Assembly (NCBI RefSeq): GCF_014643375.1 | Contig: NZ_BMJJ01000002.1 | Span: 496,345-560,344 of the forward strand | DNA length: 64,000 nt | Direction: 5' to 3' | Source of the DNA: Aureimonas glaciei | Lineage (GTDB): Bacteria; Pseudomonadota; Alphaproteobacteria; Rhizobiales; Rhizobiaceae | Notes under the pieces: generated by a model | Seen by the model: the letters and a program-made list of their open reading frames with translations, nothing else | The model's database searches: none | Told to the model about the DNA's origin: nothing | Part shown: one piece after another, positions 44,398 to 53,568 of the stretch | Numbering within the stretch: the first letter of the stretch is position 1 | How the letters are laid out: each line of letters starts with the position of its first letter | Translations under genes and position numbers: made by a program

Positions 44398-45138
44398 ATG
44401 ACGGGCAGTTTCTGTTGGTACGAGCTGGTGACGAGCGACGCCGCCGCGGCCGAGGCCTTCTACGCCAAGGTGGCGGACTGGACGATGCGCGATTCCGGCC
44501 AGGCGACGCCGCGCTACACGCTGGCCAGCGCCGCCGGCCGCGACGTCGCCGGGATCATGACCCGGCCCTGTGACGACGCCCCGCCGATGTGGCTCGGCTA
44601 CGTCGCCGTCGCCGACGTCGATGCGGTGGCCGCCTCCTTCGAGGCGGCGGGCGGATCGATCGAAAAGCCGCCCGCCGACATTCCCGGCGTCGGCCGCTTT
44701 GCCGTCGTCACCGATCCGCAGGGGACGATGCTCACCGTCTTTCGCGGCGAGGGCGAGCCGTCCGTGGCGCCGGGCACGCCGGGCCATGTCGCCTGGCACG
44801 AGCTGAATGCTCGCGACGGCGCGGCGGCGTTCGACTTCTACCACAAGCAGTTCGGCTGGCAGAAGGGGATGGCGATGGAGATGGGCCCGATGGGCGTCTA
44901 CCAGATCGTCACCGACGGGACAAAGGACATCGGCGCCATCATGACGAACGCCGCCGCCCCGGCGCCCTACTGGCTCTACTACATCCAGGTCGACAGCATC
45001 GCCGCGGCCTCGGAGAGGATCACTGAGGCCGGTGGCACCATCGCCAACGGCCCGCATGAGGTTCCCGGGGACAACTGGATCGTCCAGGCGATCGACCCGC
45101 AAGGGGCGATGTTCGCGCTGGTCGGGCCGCGGGGGTAG
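44398..45138 (+). CDS. Two-domain VOC/glyoxalase-fold protein
   Basis: A 246-residue protein with two vicinal-oxygen-chelate domains. The first is residues 1-~117 (FCWYELVTSDAAAAEAFYAK) and the second ~125-246 (VAWHELNARDGAAAFDFYHK). The layout matches the CFP-30B/27-kDa-antigen-like group. It probably binds a small molecule or metal; the specific reaction is unknown. The start ATG 44398 has GGGGAGGG upstream. It is divergent from marR and near a GST gene, suggesting electrophile or antibiotic defence. Confidence 0.9.
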   Translation: MTGSFCWYELVTSDAAAAEAFYAKVADWTMRDSGQATPRYTLASAAGRDVAGIMTRPCDDAPPMWLGYVAVADVDAVAASFEAAGGSIEKPPADIPGVGRFAVVTDPQGTMLTVFRGEGEPSVAPGTPGHVAWHELNARDGAAAFDFYHKQFGWQKGMAMEMGPMGVYQIVTDGTKDIGAIMTNAAAPAPYWLYYIQVDSIAAASERITEAGGTIANGPHEVPGDNWIVQAIDPQGAMFALVGPRG

Positions 45139-45272
45139 CCGGCGGATGCGCCGGGCGCGGCCGCTTCGATGGCGATGCGGGGGTCCGTTGCCGGAGAAAG
45201 CATGGGAGGGTGAGAGGCACCCTTTCGAGCAGACGACCGCTGTTCAGCGGGACAGCGCCGTGGTTTCGGCAG

Positions 45273-45404
45273 CGGCCGATCTCCAGCCGCTACCCCTCGC
45301 GATAGTCATCCTCGGGCCGAGGATTTATGCCGCACCGGAAACGGCCGATCTCCAGGTGCTCCCCCCGCGATAGTCATCCTCGGGCTTGACCCGAGGACCC
45401 ATGC
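45273..45404. repeat. REP-like palindromic repeats, two direct copies
   Basis: Two direct copies share CGGCCGATCTCCAG and CGATAGTCATCCTCGGG: copy one starts 45273, copy two starts 45342. In copy two CCTCGGG-CTTGA-CCCGAGG (45378-45396) is a perfect hairpin; copy one is degenerate in its right arm. This is the dispersed TCATCC...CTTGA...GGA family frequent in alphaproteobacterial intergenic regions. Confidence 0.75.
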
Positions 45405-45487
45405 CATAGCGGCCCAAAATCCCGGGAGGGTTCAAGCGCTCCAGTGAGTGCCGCTGCTCCTGACCCGAAGCGCAGTTCGACCGGCTT

Positions 45488-45523
45488 GGCATGGGTTCTC
45501 GGGTCAAGCCCGAGAATGACTAT
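45488..45523. repeat. REP-like palindromic repeat, inverted copy
   Basis: An inverted relative of the repeat at 45342-45404. The hairpin TTCTCGGG-TCAAG-CCCGAGAA spans 45496-45516 and is flanked by GCATGGG and ATGACTAT, the reverse complement of the flanks of the other copy. Confidence 0.75.
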
Positions 45524-45570
45524 GGATGGGCGTGGCGCTCTACGGGATGAGGATGGAGTTCTCTCGCATG

Positions 45571-45600
45571 GAGGAGAAACTCTTCGAGGAGAAACTCTTC
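45571..45600. repeat. Perfect 15-base tandem duplication
   Basis: GAGGAGAAACTCTTC occurs twice in direct succession. It looks like a recent slippage duplication; no function is evident. Confidence 0.8.
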
Positions 45601-45647
45601 TGCATGGGAGTGTAGCGCCGCCGCTGGCGAGCTTCGTCGCGGTTCCC

Positions 45648-46466
45648 CTACCGCTTCACCAGCCACTCGTGCGCCGGCTCGTTGTGGAACTTCCACGTGC
45701 GCACCGGCCCGGCCATGACGTTGAGATAATAGAGGTCGTAGCCGTGGGTGGCGGCGCAGGGGTGGTAGCCCTTCGGCACGAGGGTCACGTCGCCGTCCTC
45801 GATCACCATGGCCTCGTCGAGCTCGCGGCTGCCGTCAGCGCGGGCATCAGTGTAGACGCGCTGGAAGCCGAAACCCTGGGGCGGGTTGAAGCGGTGGTAG
45901 TAGGTTTCCTCCAGATAGGATTCGGCCGGCAGGTTGTCGGTGTCGTGCTTGTGCGGGGGGTAGGACGAGGTGTGGCCGCCCGGCGTAATCACCTCGACGA
46001 CGAGCAGCGAGTCCGCGCCTGCATCGGTCTCCGGCAGGATGTTGGTGACGTGGCGGACATTCGTGCCCTGGCCCCGCGTCTCCTGGCCGAGCGTCTCCGG
46101 CGCGATCAGCCGCGGCGGGTGCGCGCCCGGCCTGCCCGGCGCCGAGCAGACGGCGAGTTCGACCTCGGTCTCGGCCGTCACCTGCCAGCGGTCGTCGGCC
46201 GGCACGTAGACCGACCAGGGCTTTCCCTCGAACGGGGTCATCCGCTCGCCGATGAGACCGAAATCGACGGCGTCGCTGGCGACGCTCGCGCGGCCGGTGA
46301 CGAGGACGAGGCAGACCTCGCGGTCGCCGGTGCGCTCGGCGACGCTCTGGCCGGGCGAGAGCCGGTAGAGCTCGAAGCCGACATAGGTCCAGCCAGCGCT
46401 CTCCGGCGTCACATGATGGACGCGGTCATGGTCGCGCTTGGGGCGCAGGCGGAGGGGAGAGGTCAT
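45648..46466 (-). CDS. iolB: 5-deoxy-glucuronate isomerase
   Basis: Isomerises 5-deoxyglucuronate to 2-deoxy-5-keto-gluconate in myo-inositol catabolism. It is a 272-residue double-cupin protein. Metal ligands are in SYPPHKHDTDN and the downstream ESYLEETYYHRF; ending LNVMAGPVRTWKFHNEP is characteristic of IolB. It is the last gene of the iolC-D-E-B operon, 40 bases after iolE. Confidence 0.96.
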   Translation of the reverse strand: MTSPLRLRPKRDHDRVHHVTPESAGWTYVGFELYRLSPGQSVAERTGDREVCLVLVTGRASVASDAVDFGLIGERMTPFEGKPWSVYVPADDRWQVTAETEVELAVCSAPGRPGAHPPRLIAPETLGQETRGQGTNVRHVTNILPETDAGADSLLVVEVITPGGHTSSYPPHKHDTDNLPAESYLEETYYHRFNPPQGFGFQRVYTDARADGSRELDEAMVIEDGDVTLVPKGYHPCAATHGYDLYYLNVMAGPVRTWKFHNEPAHEWLVKR

Positions 46467-46506
46467 GGCGGAGGCCCTTCGGGTTGTCGGTGCGATGCGT
46501 CGGCGG

Positions 46507-47397
46507 TCAGGCCGCCCGTCGGAGCCCGGCTTCGTCGAGGAAGCGGACGAGATTGGCGTAGCCGAGCGTCACATACTGTTTCGGATTGGCCTTTTCCGGG
46601 TCCTGCTCGGCCTCGATGACGACCCAGCCGGCATAGTCGGGGAGGGCGCGGAACACCGAGGGGTAGTCGACCGTGCCGTCGCCGGGCACGGTGTAGACGC
46701 CCTCCAGCACGGCATCCAGGAACGACCAGTCGCCCTCCGCCGCCTCGGCCGCCACCGCGGCGCGCACGTCCTTGGTGTGGATGTGGCCGATCCGGTCGGC
46801 ATGGCGCGTGGCGAGATCCACCGGGTCGGCGCCGGCCCAGGTGGCGTGGCCGGTGTCGAGCAGGAGTTGCACCGCCTCTCCCGTGCCGGCCATGAAGCGG
46901 TCGATCTCGGCACCGGTCTGCACCACCGTGCCCATGTGGTGGTGGTAGACGAGCTGCAGGCCGGCCTCGCGGACGAGCTCGGCAAAGCGCGTCATCCGCG
47001 GCAGGAACAGCGCCCATTCCTCTTCGCTCATCACCGGGCGGGAGGACAGCGGCGCCGACTTCGTGCCGTGCACTGTCCGCGTGCATTCGCAGACGATGAG
47101 GACCTCGGCGCCCGCGTCCTTGCGCAGCGCGATCGCCGCGCGGGCGGCCGAGAACTCGGCGTCCGCGTCGCGCTCCAGGAGGAATGTCGAATACCAGCCG
47201 GAGATGAAAGCGAGGCCGAATTCGGCAAGCTTGCCCTTCAGCGCCTCGGCAGTCTTGGGGAACTTGTTGCCCAACTCCATGCCCTCGATGCCGATCGCCT
47301 TGGCCTCGGCGAGACACTGTTCGAGCGGGATGTCGCCGCCGATTTCGGTCATGTCGTCGTTCGACCAGCAGATGGGGTTGGCACCGATGCGGATCAT
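46507..47397 (-). CDS. iolE: Inosose dehydratase
   Basis: Dehydrates 2-keto-myo-inositol, second step of inositol breakdown. The 296-residue xylose-isomerase-like TIM barrel starts IRIGANPICWSNDDM, a clear IolE signature. Metal-binding residues appear in QLVYHHHMGT, LLDTGHATWAG and IGHIHTKDVR. It starts 24 bases after iolD. Confidence 0.96.
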   Translation of the reverse strand: MIRIGANPICWSNDDMTEIGGDIPLEQCLAEAKAIGIEGMELGNKFPKTAEALKGKLAEFGLAFISGWYSTFLLERDADAEFSAARAAIALRKDAGAEVLIVCECTRTVHGTKSAPLSSRPVMSEEEWALFLPRMTRFAELVREAGLQLVYHHHMGTVVQTGAEIDRFMAGTGEAVQLLLDTGHATWAGADPVDLATRHADRIGHIHTKDVRAAVAAEAAEGDWSFLDAVLEGVYTVPGDGTVDYPSVFRALPDYAGWVVIEAEQDPEKANPKQYVTLGYANLVRFLDEAGLRRAA

Positions 47398-47421
47398 TTG
47401 TGTCTCCGGGAGATCATAGGG

Positions 47422-49266
47422 TCAGTCGGCGCGCTGCAAGAGGCGCTGTTTTTCGTAGCTCGCCCGGGCTTCGTTGACCGCGCCGCGCGTCGACACTTCC
47501 GGCACCGCCACGTCCCACCAGGTGCCGCCGGCCTCGGTGACGGCATAGGCGTCGGTGTCGATGACGACCACCGTGGTGCGGTCGTTGTCGCGTGCAGCAG
47601 TGAGCGCCGCTTCCAGATCGGCGATCGAGCCGACCTTCGAGGCGATGGCGCCCAGCGCCCGGGCATGGGCGGCGAAGTCGATCTCGGGCAAAGCCAGGTG
47701 ATGGCTGTCGCCGAGAAGGTTGTTGAAACCCTCCGCCCCGGTCGAGCGCTGCAGCCGGTTGATGCAGCCATAGCCGCGGTTGTCGAGGACGACGATGACG
47801 AGCTTCAGCCCGAGCATCACGGAGGTCGCGATCTCGGAATTCATCATGAGATAAGAGCCGTCGCCGACCATCACGACGACGTCGTCATCCGGTCGCGCCA
47901 GCTTGACGCCGAGCCCGCCGGCGATCTCGTAGCCCATGCAGGAGAAGCCGTATTCCAGATGGTAGCCGCCGGGAACGGACGGGTTCCAAAGCTTGTGCAA
48001 CTCGCCCGGCAGGCCGCCGGCGGCGCAGACCACGCAGGCGGCATGGCCGAAGACGCGTTCGACCGCGCCGATGACGGCGGCGTCCGACGGCCGCGCCGCA
48101 TTCGTCGGCGCCTTGGCGGCGGCGGCGGCGCGGTTCCAGTCGGCCCGGCCGTCCTCGGCGGACTGGCGCCAGCCCGCTGGCGCGCACCAGTCGCCGAGCG
48201 CGGCCGAGAGGTCGGAAAGGCCCGCCCGGGCGTCGGCAACGAGGCCGTGCGTGGCGTGCTTCAGTGCGTCGAAGGGCTGGACGTTGAGGCCGACGATGCG
48301 GCGCGCGGGGTTCTGGAAGAGGGTCCAGGAGCCGGTGGTGAAATCCTGCAGCCGCGTGCCGACGGCGAGGATGACGTCGGCTTCCCCAGCCAGGCGGTTC
48401 GACACCGACGTGCCGGTGACGCCGACCGAGCCCATTGCGAGCGGGTCGTCGTGCGGCATCGACGATTTTCCCGCCTGCGTTTCGAGAACCGGAACGTCGT
48501 GCGCGTGCGCGAAGGCGAGGAGATCCTCTGTCGCCTCGGAATACAGCACGCCGCCACCGGCGATAATCACCGGCCTGTGGGCGTTGCGCAGGCAGATCGC
48601 CGCGGCCTGCAACTCGGCTTCGTCGGCCCGCGGCCGTCGGGTCGCCCAGATGCGTTCGGCAAAGAAGCTTGCCGGGTAGTCGTAGGCCTCGGCCTGCACG
48701 TCCTGGCAGAGGCCGAGCGTCACCGGGCCGCACTCGGCCGGATCGGTGAGGACGGCCATCGCCCGGTGGAGCGCGGGCATCAGCTGTTCGGGCCGGGTGA
48801 GGCGGTCGAAATAGCGCGAGACCGGGCGAAAACAGTCATTGGCCGAGACGGTCGCGTCGCCGAAATCTTCTATCTGCTGCAGCACCGGGTCTGGCCGGCG
48901 GGAGGCGAAGACGTCGCCGGGCAGCAGCAGCAGCGGCAGGCGGTTGACATGGGCGACGGCGGCGGCGGTGACCATGTTGGTCGCGCCCGGGCCGATCGAC
49001 GTCGTGCAGGCCATGAAGCGGCGGCGGAAATTCGCCTTGGCGAAGGCGGTCGCGGCATGCGCCATCGCCTGCTCGTTATGGGCGCGATAGGTCGGCAGCT
49101 CGTCGCGGACGCCGTAGAGCGCCTCGCCCATGCCCGCGACATTGCCATGGCCGAAGATCGCCCAGATGCCGGCGACGATCGGCAGCTTTTCGCCGTCGAC
49201 CACCGTCATCTGCCGGGTGAGGAAGCGCGCCAGGGCCTGCGCCATGGTCAGTCGCACGGTGGTCAT
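47422..49266 (-). CDS. iolD: 3D-(3,5/4)-trihydroxycyclohexane-1,2-dione hydrolase
   Basis: ThDP-dependent ring-opening hydrolase of inositol catabolism, 614 residues, with the acetolactate-synthase-like three-domain fold. It has IFGHGNVAGMGEAL, the catalytic Glu region YRAHNEQAMAHAA, TSIGPGATNMVTAA, and the ThDP motif VMVGDGSYLMMNSEIAT. It starts at ATG 49266 with GGGAGAG upstream and lies 115 bases after iolC. Confidence 0.96.
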   Translation of the reverse strand: MTTVRLTMAQALARFLTRQMTVVDGEKLPIVAGIWAIFGHGNVAGMGEALYGVRDELPTYRAHNEQAMAHAATAFAKANFRRRFMACTTSIGPGATNMVTAAAVAHVNRLPLLLLPGDVFASRRPDPVLQQIEDFGDATVSANDCFRPVSRYFDRLTRPEQLMPALHRAMAVLTDPAECGPVTLGLCQDVQAEAYDYPASFFAERIWATRRPRADEAELQAAAICLRNAHRPVIIAGGGVLYSEATEDLLAFAHAHDVPVLETQAGKSSMPHDDPLAMGSVGVTGTSVSNRLAGEADVILAVGTRLQDFTTGSWTLFQNPARRIVGLNVQPFDALKHATHGLVADARAGLSDLSAALGDWCAPAGWRQSAEDGRADWNRAAAAAKAPTNAARPSDAAVIGAVERVFGHAACVVCAAGGLPGELHKLWNPSVPGGYHLEYGFSCMGYEIAGGLGVKLARPDDDVVVMVGDGSYLMMNSEIATSVMLGLKLVIVVLDNRGYGCINRLQRSTGAEGFNNLLGDSHHLALPEIDFAAHARALGAIASKVGSIADLEAALTAARDNDRTTVVVIDTDAYAVTEAGGTWWDVAVPEVSTRGAVNEARASYEKQRLLQRAD

Positions 49267-49381
49267 TTCGTCTCTCCCATCGGCCCGCAGGTCCTGTGCC
49301 GCATCGCCGGCTGTCCGCCGGTCTTCGCCCGTTCCAGAGCCTCCGAGAGCCAAGCGCGCGGAAAGGCTCGTCCCGGCCGCT

Positions 49382-51319
49382 TCAGGCCGCACCGGAGGAT
49401 CTGGTGCGCTCCCAGGCCGCGACCAGAGCGCCGAAGTGGCCCGCCATCGCCTCGATGGCGGCGGCATCGTCGATCGTGCCGCCGAGCCATTGGCGCGCCG
49501 TCTCGGCGAAGATCGTCCGGCCCACGGCGAAGCCCTTCACCAGCGGGGCGTCGGCGGTGGCCGCGAAGGCGGCCTCCAACTCTTCCTGCGGCGCATCGAG
49601 GCCGAGCAGCACGATCCCGCGGCACCAGGGATCGGCCGCCTCGATCACCGCGGAAATGTTGGCCCAGGCCCTGGCCGACCCCTGCGGCTCGAGCTTCCAC
49701 CAGTCCGGCTTGATGCCGACATCATAGAGCTGGCGCACCGCGCGCGCCACGGTGTCGTCGTCGAGGATCCCGTGCTTGCCGGCGATGATCTCGACCAGGA
49801 GTTCGCGCCCGACGCGCCGCGCCGCCTCGGCGAGGCGCAGCAGCGTCTCGATCTGCTCCGCCTTCAGCGCCGGCGGATCGTCCGGGTGGTAGAAGCACAG
49901 GCACTTGATCGTGTGGTCGACCGGCCATTCCACCAGCAGCGAGCCGATGTCGCGGCCGTGCTCGAAGCGCAGCGGCCGCGAGCCCGGCATCTCCACCGGG
50001 CGTCCGACCCACAGCCCGGCCTTGGCGGCGGCATCGAAGGCCGCGCGGCCATAGGTCTCGTCGAGGAGGGTGCCAAAACCGTCGCGACCGGCGGCGACGC
50101 GCGCCGCCGCGGCGATCGCCAGCGGCTTGAAGCGGGCGATGGCACCGGGCTCGGCGCCTGTCTCGGCGGCGATCTCCTCCAGTTGCGAGCGATGGTCGAT
50201 CGCCAGCGCGACGAGGCTCGGCATCGTCCGGCGCCGTGTCGTCGACCGGTGGATATGGTTCAGCGTCTCATCCTTGCGCAGCGCCCGCTCCGCCGAGCCG
50301 TGCAGGAGAAAATGATGCAGCTCGGTAAAGGTCGGGCTTTCCGGCGAGCAGAGCAGGCGCGAGACGGCGAAGGCGCCGCAGGCATTGGCCCAGGTCGCCG
50401 CCGTCGCCAGCGTTTCGCCGCCGAGAAAACCGCGCAGCAGGCCGGACATGAAGGCGTCGCCGGCGCCGAGCACGTTGTAGACCTCGATCGGAAAGCCCTC
50501 GCCGACGATGCCGGCCTCCAGATCGTCGGCGATCTCCCCGTCATAGACGATGCAGCCCATCGGCCCGCGCTTGAGGACGATGACGGCCGACGACAGCGCC
50601 CGGATGGCCTTCAGGCTGGCCAGGACATCGCTCTCGCCGGCGGCGATCATGATCTCCTCTTCCGTTCCGACGATCAGGTCGCAATCGGAGAGCACCAGGC
50701 GCAGGCGCTGCGACACGGCGTCGGAGGCGATGTAGCGGCTGTCGCCGGCGCTGTGGCCGGCGAGGCCCCAGAGATTCGGCCGGTAGTCGATGTCGAAGCA
50801 GATTTTCGCGCCGTTCGCCTTGGCGAGCGCCATCGCCTTGCGCTGCGCCGCGGCGGTGTTCTCGCGTGAGAAATGTGTGCCGGTGACGACGATGGCACGG
50901 GCCCGGGCGATGAAGGCCGGGTCGATGTCGCTTTCGTCGAGCGCCATGTCGGCGCAGTTCTCGCGGTAGAAGATGAGGGGAAAGCTGTGCTCGTTCTCGA
51001 CCGAGAGGAGGACGAGCGCGGTGAGGCGCTCCCGGTCGGTGACGATGCCCTCCGTGGCGACGCCCTCGCGCAGCATCTGCTCGCGAATATAGCGGCCCAT
51101 CGGCTCGTCGCCGACGCGGGTGATGACGCCGCTCCTGAGGCCGAGCCGGGCGGTGCCGATGGCGATGTTGGACGGACAGCCGCCGACCGACTTGGCAAAG
51201 CTCGTGATGTCCTCCAGCCGCGAGCCGATCTGCTGGCCATAGAGATCGACGGAGGATCGGCCGATGGTGATCACGTCGAGAGCGCCGGCCGCGGCGCCGC
51301 CTGTCGTTTCCCGCATCAT
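49382..51319 (-). CDS. iolC: 5-dehydro-2-deoxygluconokinase fused to DUF2090
   Basis: A 645-residue fusion typical of proteobacterial IolC. Residues 1-~335 are a PfkB sugar kinase (VGGCPSNIAIGTARLG, catalytic NVLGAGDAFMSGLL) that phosphorylates 2-deoxy-5-keto-gluconate. Residues ~350-640 are a DUF2090 aldolase-like barrel (LVALAIDHRSQLEE, LVEIIAGKHG, GRTIFAETARQWL). DUF2090 may carry the next aldolase step (IolJ), so one polypeptide could do both; this is suggested by family context. It is divergent from iolG across 139 bases. Confidence 0.95.
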   Translation of the reverse strand: MMRETTGGAAAGALDVITIGRSSVDLYGQQIGSRLEDITSFAKSVGGCPSNIAIGTARLGLRSGVITRVGDEPMGRYIREQMLREGVATEGIVTDRERLTALVLLSVENEHSFPLIFYRENCADMALDESDIDPAFIARARAIVVTGTHFSRENTAAAQRKAMALAKANGAKICFDIDYRPNLWGLAGHSAGDSRYIASDAVSQRLRLVLSDCDLIVGTEEEIMIAAGESDVLASLKAIRALSSAVIVLKRGPMGCIVYDGEIADDLEAGIVGEGFPIEVYNVLGAGDAFMSGLLRGFLGGETLATAATWANACGAFAVSRLLCSPESPTFTELHHFLLHGSAERALRKDETLNHIHRSTTRRRTMPSLVALAIDHRSQLEEIAAETGAEPGAIARFKPLAIAAAARVAAGRDGFGTLLDETYGRAAFDAAAKAGLWVGRPVEMPGSRPLRFEHGRDIGSLLVEWPVDHTIKCLCFYHPDDPPALKAEQIETLLRLAEAARRVGRELLVEIIAGKHGILDDDTVARAVRQLYDVGIKPDWWKLEPQGSARAWANISAVIEAADPWCRGIVLLGLDAPQEELEAAFAATADAPLVKGFAVGRTIFAETARQWLGGTIDDAAAIEAMAGHFGALVAAWERTRSSGAA

Positions 51320-51346
51320 CGCCTCCCCACCGTCTTTTCGACGGCC

Positions 51347-51414
51347 TGTTCCATCTCGCGCTCAAAATGAAACAAAAATTTTGCCGCTTTGTCAATGCGG
51401 ATTGAATGTTCCAA
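51347..51414. promoter_or_regulatory. iolC/iolG divergent promoter with TGTTCCA sites
   Basis: TGTTCCA occurs at 51347-51353 and 51407-51413; the second lies in a near-palindrome TTGAATGTTCCAA (51402-51414). CAAAAT-N9-ATTTTG (51363-51383) sits between them. The same heptamer, reverse complemented, is in the iolR/iolY promoter. These are candidate IolR sites; chance occurrence of a heptamer is not excluded. Confidence 0.4.
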
Positions 51415-51458
51415 ACAACTCGGTTAGCGCTGGAAGCCATCATTTCTGGGAGGAAGCC

Positions 51459-52451
51459 ATGATGCGTTTTGGACTGCTCGGCGCCGGGCGGATCGGACAG
51501 ATCCACGGCCGCAACATCGCCGCCAACAGCCATGCCGAGCTCGTGGCCGTCGCCGACGCCTTTCCGCAGGCGGCCGCGGTGCTGGCCGAAGTCACCGGTG
51601 CCGCCCTGGTCTCGGCCGAGGCTCTCCTCGCCGCTGCCTCGATCGATGCAGTGGTGATCTGCACGCCGACGACGACGCATGCCGAGTTCATCGAAAAGGC
51701 GGCCGCCGCCGGCAAGGCGATCTTCTGCGAGAAGCCGGTCGATCTCAGCTCCGACCGTATCCGGGCGACGCTCGGGAAGATCGGCAACGTGCCCTTGATG
51801 ATCGGCTTCAACCGCCGCTTCGACCCGAACTTCGCCAGCCTGCGCCACCGCGTCAGCGAGGGCGCGATCGGCGCGGTCGAACTGGTGACGATCCTGTCGC
51901 GCGATCCGGGGCCGCCGCCGGTCTCCTACATTGCGACGTCCGGGGGCCTGTTCCGCGACATGATGATCCATGATTTCGACATGGCGCGCTTCCTCCTCGG
52001 CGAGGAGATCACGGAGGTCCACGCCTTCGGCTCCTGCCTCGTCGATCCCGGCATCGGCGAAGCCGGCGACGTCGACACCGCGGCCGTGCAGCTGAAGACG
52101 GCGACCGGCAAGATCTGCCAGATCTCCAATTCGCGCCGGGCGACCTATGGCTACGACCAGCGCATCGAGGTGCATGGCGCCAAGGGCCTCATCCGCGCCG
52201 AGAACGTGCCGACGACGACGGTGGTGCTGGCCACGGGCGACGGCGTCCTCGCCGATCCCGTGCAGAACTTCTTCCTCGAGCGCTATGCCCGGGCCTACGA
52301 GCACGAGCTGGCCTATTTCATCGACTGCCTCGAACGCGGCATCGCCCCGGCGCCGTCGGGCGAGGACGGGCTGAAGGCGGGGCTTCTCGCCGATGCCGCG
52401 ACGCTGAGCCACCGCGAGGGCCGCCTGGTCCAGATGAGCGAGCTCGGTTAG
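51459..52451 (+). CDS. iolG: Inositol 2-dehydrogenase
   Basis: Gfo/Idh/MocA oxidoreductase of 330 residues, the size of rhizobial IdhA. It has the NAD motif GLLGAGRIGQIH, catalytic EKPVDLSS, and FNRRFDPNFASL. The metal-free active-site segment MMIHDFDMARFLLG is characteristic of myo-inositol dehydrogenases. It oxidises myo-inositol to 2-keto-myo-inositol, the substrate of IolE. The ATG at 51459 follows GGGAGG. It is divergent from iolCDEB. Confidence 0.92.
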   Translation: MMRFGLLGAGRIGQIHGRNIAANSHAELVAVADAFPQAAAVLAEVTGAALVSAEALLAAASIDAVVICTPTTTHAEFIEKAAAAGKAIFCEKPVDLSSDRIRATLGKIGNVPLMIGFNRRFDPNFASLRHRVSEGAIGAVELVTILSRDPGPPPVSYIATSGGLFRDMMIHDFDMARFLLGEEITEVHAFGSCLVDPGIGEAGDVDTAAVQLKTATGKICQISNSRRATYGYDQRIEVHGAKGLIRAENVPTTTVVLATGDGVLADPVQNFFLERYARAYEHELAYFIDCLERGIAPAPSGEDGLKAGLLADAATLSHREGRLVQMSELG

Positions 52452-52517
52452 CGGCCGAGGCCGCGAGCGGGCGAGGCGACCCTGTCTTCCAGCCGGTGAC
52501 GCCGCCGGGACGAGCCC

Positions 52518-53267
52518 CTAAGGCAGCCGGCCCTCGGTCGCCAGCAGCGCGACTAGGCTATCGACATGGGCATAGCTCGCTCTGGCCAGCGCCCCGCCGA
52601 CGCTGACACGGCGCACGCCCACCGCGGCCATGTCGGCGACCGACAGGCCGGTGCCGGTCAGGTTGGCGTTCACCGGCCTGTCGACCGAGCGAACGACCTC
52701 GGCGATGGCTCCGATCTCCTTCAGGCCGGGCGCATAGAGGCAGTCCGCCCCCGCTTCGCCATAGGCGCGAAGGCGCGCGATGACCTCGCCGAGATCGAGC
52801 GGCTCCATGAAATAGGCCTCGCAGCGGCCGACGAGGACCACGTCCTCGCCCGAGCGGTCGATCGCGCCCCGCGCCGCGCGGATACGCTCCGCAGCCACCG
52901 CGACCGGAATGAGCTCGCCCCGGACCGCGTCCTCGATCGACAGGCCGGCGACGCCGGTGGCGATGCAGCGCGCGACATTGTCGGCGACGCCCTCGGCCGT
53001 GTCGGCAAAGCCCGCCTCGAAGTCGGCATTCACCGGCAGCTCGGTCACGCCGCAGAGGAAGCGGAGATGCTCCAGCACCTCTTCGACGGTCATCTCGCCA
53101 TCCTCCTTGCCGAGCGCCCAGGCCGCGCCCGCGCTCGTCGAGGCCAGCGCCTTGAAGCCGGCCCGGGCGAAGCGGACGGCGCTGCCGCCGTCCCAGGGAT
53201 TGGGGAGGGCGAAACAGCCGGCGCGGTGCAGGTCGCGAAAGGCCGTACGGCGCTGCGAGGTCGTCAT
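52518..53267 (-). CDS. Isocitrate lyase/PEP mutase superfamily protein
   Basis: A 249-residue TIM-barrel protein. It has NPWDGGSAVRFARAGFKALAS, ALGKEDGEMT, the Mg-binding-type VNADFEAGF, and LSIEDAVRGEL. It lacks the KKCGH catalytic Cys motif of isocitrate lyase, so a C-C or C-P lyase/hydrolase of the oxaloacetate-hydrolase-like subgroup is more likely. Substrate unknown. The start is ATG 53267 with GGGAGAG upstream. It converges on iolG and is not obviously part of inositol catabolism. Confidence 0.85.
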   Translation of the reverse strand: MTTSQRRTAFRDLHRAGCFALPNPWDGGSAVRFARAGFKALASTSAGAAWALGKEDGEMTVEEVLEHLRFLCGVTELPVNADFEAGFADTAEGVADNVARCIATGVAGLSIEDAVRGELIPVAVAAERIRAARGAIDRSGEDVVLVGRCEAYFMEPLDLGEVIARLRAYGEAGADCLYAPGLKEIGAIAEVVRSVDRPVNANLTGTGLSVADMAAVGVRRVSVGGALARASYAHVDSLVALLATEGRLP

Positions 53268-53568
53268 CCAAGGCTCTCCCATCTCGAAGCGTTCTGGCCG
53301 CCGCCTGCCGCTATCGGCGGCAGGGGACCCGGCCGGCAGACACGCCGATCCGTGCCGGGATGCCGGACCATCGGCAAAGGTCCCCGCTCTTGTCAATCGG
53401 CGCCTCCCGGGGACGACGGCACCGGTGCCACTGAAAAGCGATCCACTCGTCAGAGCGCCTGTCAGAAAGGGTTGCTTCCCCGGCCGCGAACTGCGCCCGG
53501 CCCATTCTGCCGACTTGTATATGCGTAAACACTACATTAGATCTCTCTAACAAAAGGGAGGCGGCTGC
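53268..53568. promoter_or_regulatory. bigR: bigR promoter region with inverted repeat
   Basis: Roughly 300 bases between divergent genes. An AT-rich patch at 53516-53553 contains TTAGA-TCTC-TCTAA (53537-53550), a perfect five-base-arm repeat about 20 bases upstream of bigR. It is a plausible BigR autoregulatory operator. AGGGAGG precedes the start. Confidence 0.5.

Larger units (their letters stand above)
45139..45647. other. Repeat-rich intergenic region
   Basis: 509 bases between the converging VOC gene and iolB. It contains three REP-like palindromes and a 15-base tandem duplication, listed separately. No gene is supported. Confidence 0.6.

Noticed and set aside
45273-45523. CRISPR-like repeat array
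   Set aside because: The copies differ in arms, alternate in orientation and lack uniform spacers; they fit REP-type palindromes.
46438-49713. 1091-codon plus-strand open frame
   Set aside because: It is antisense to iolE and iolD, whose motifs are unambiguous.
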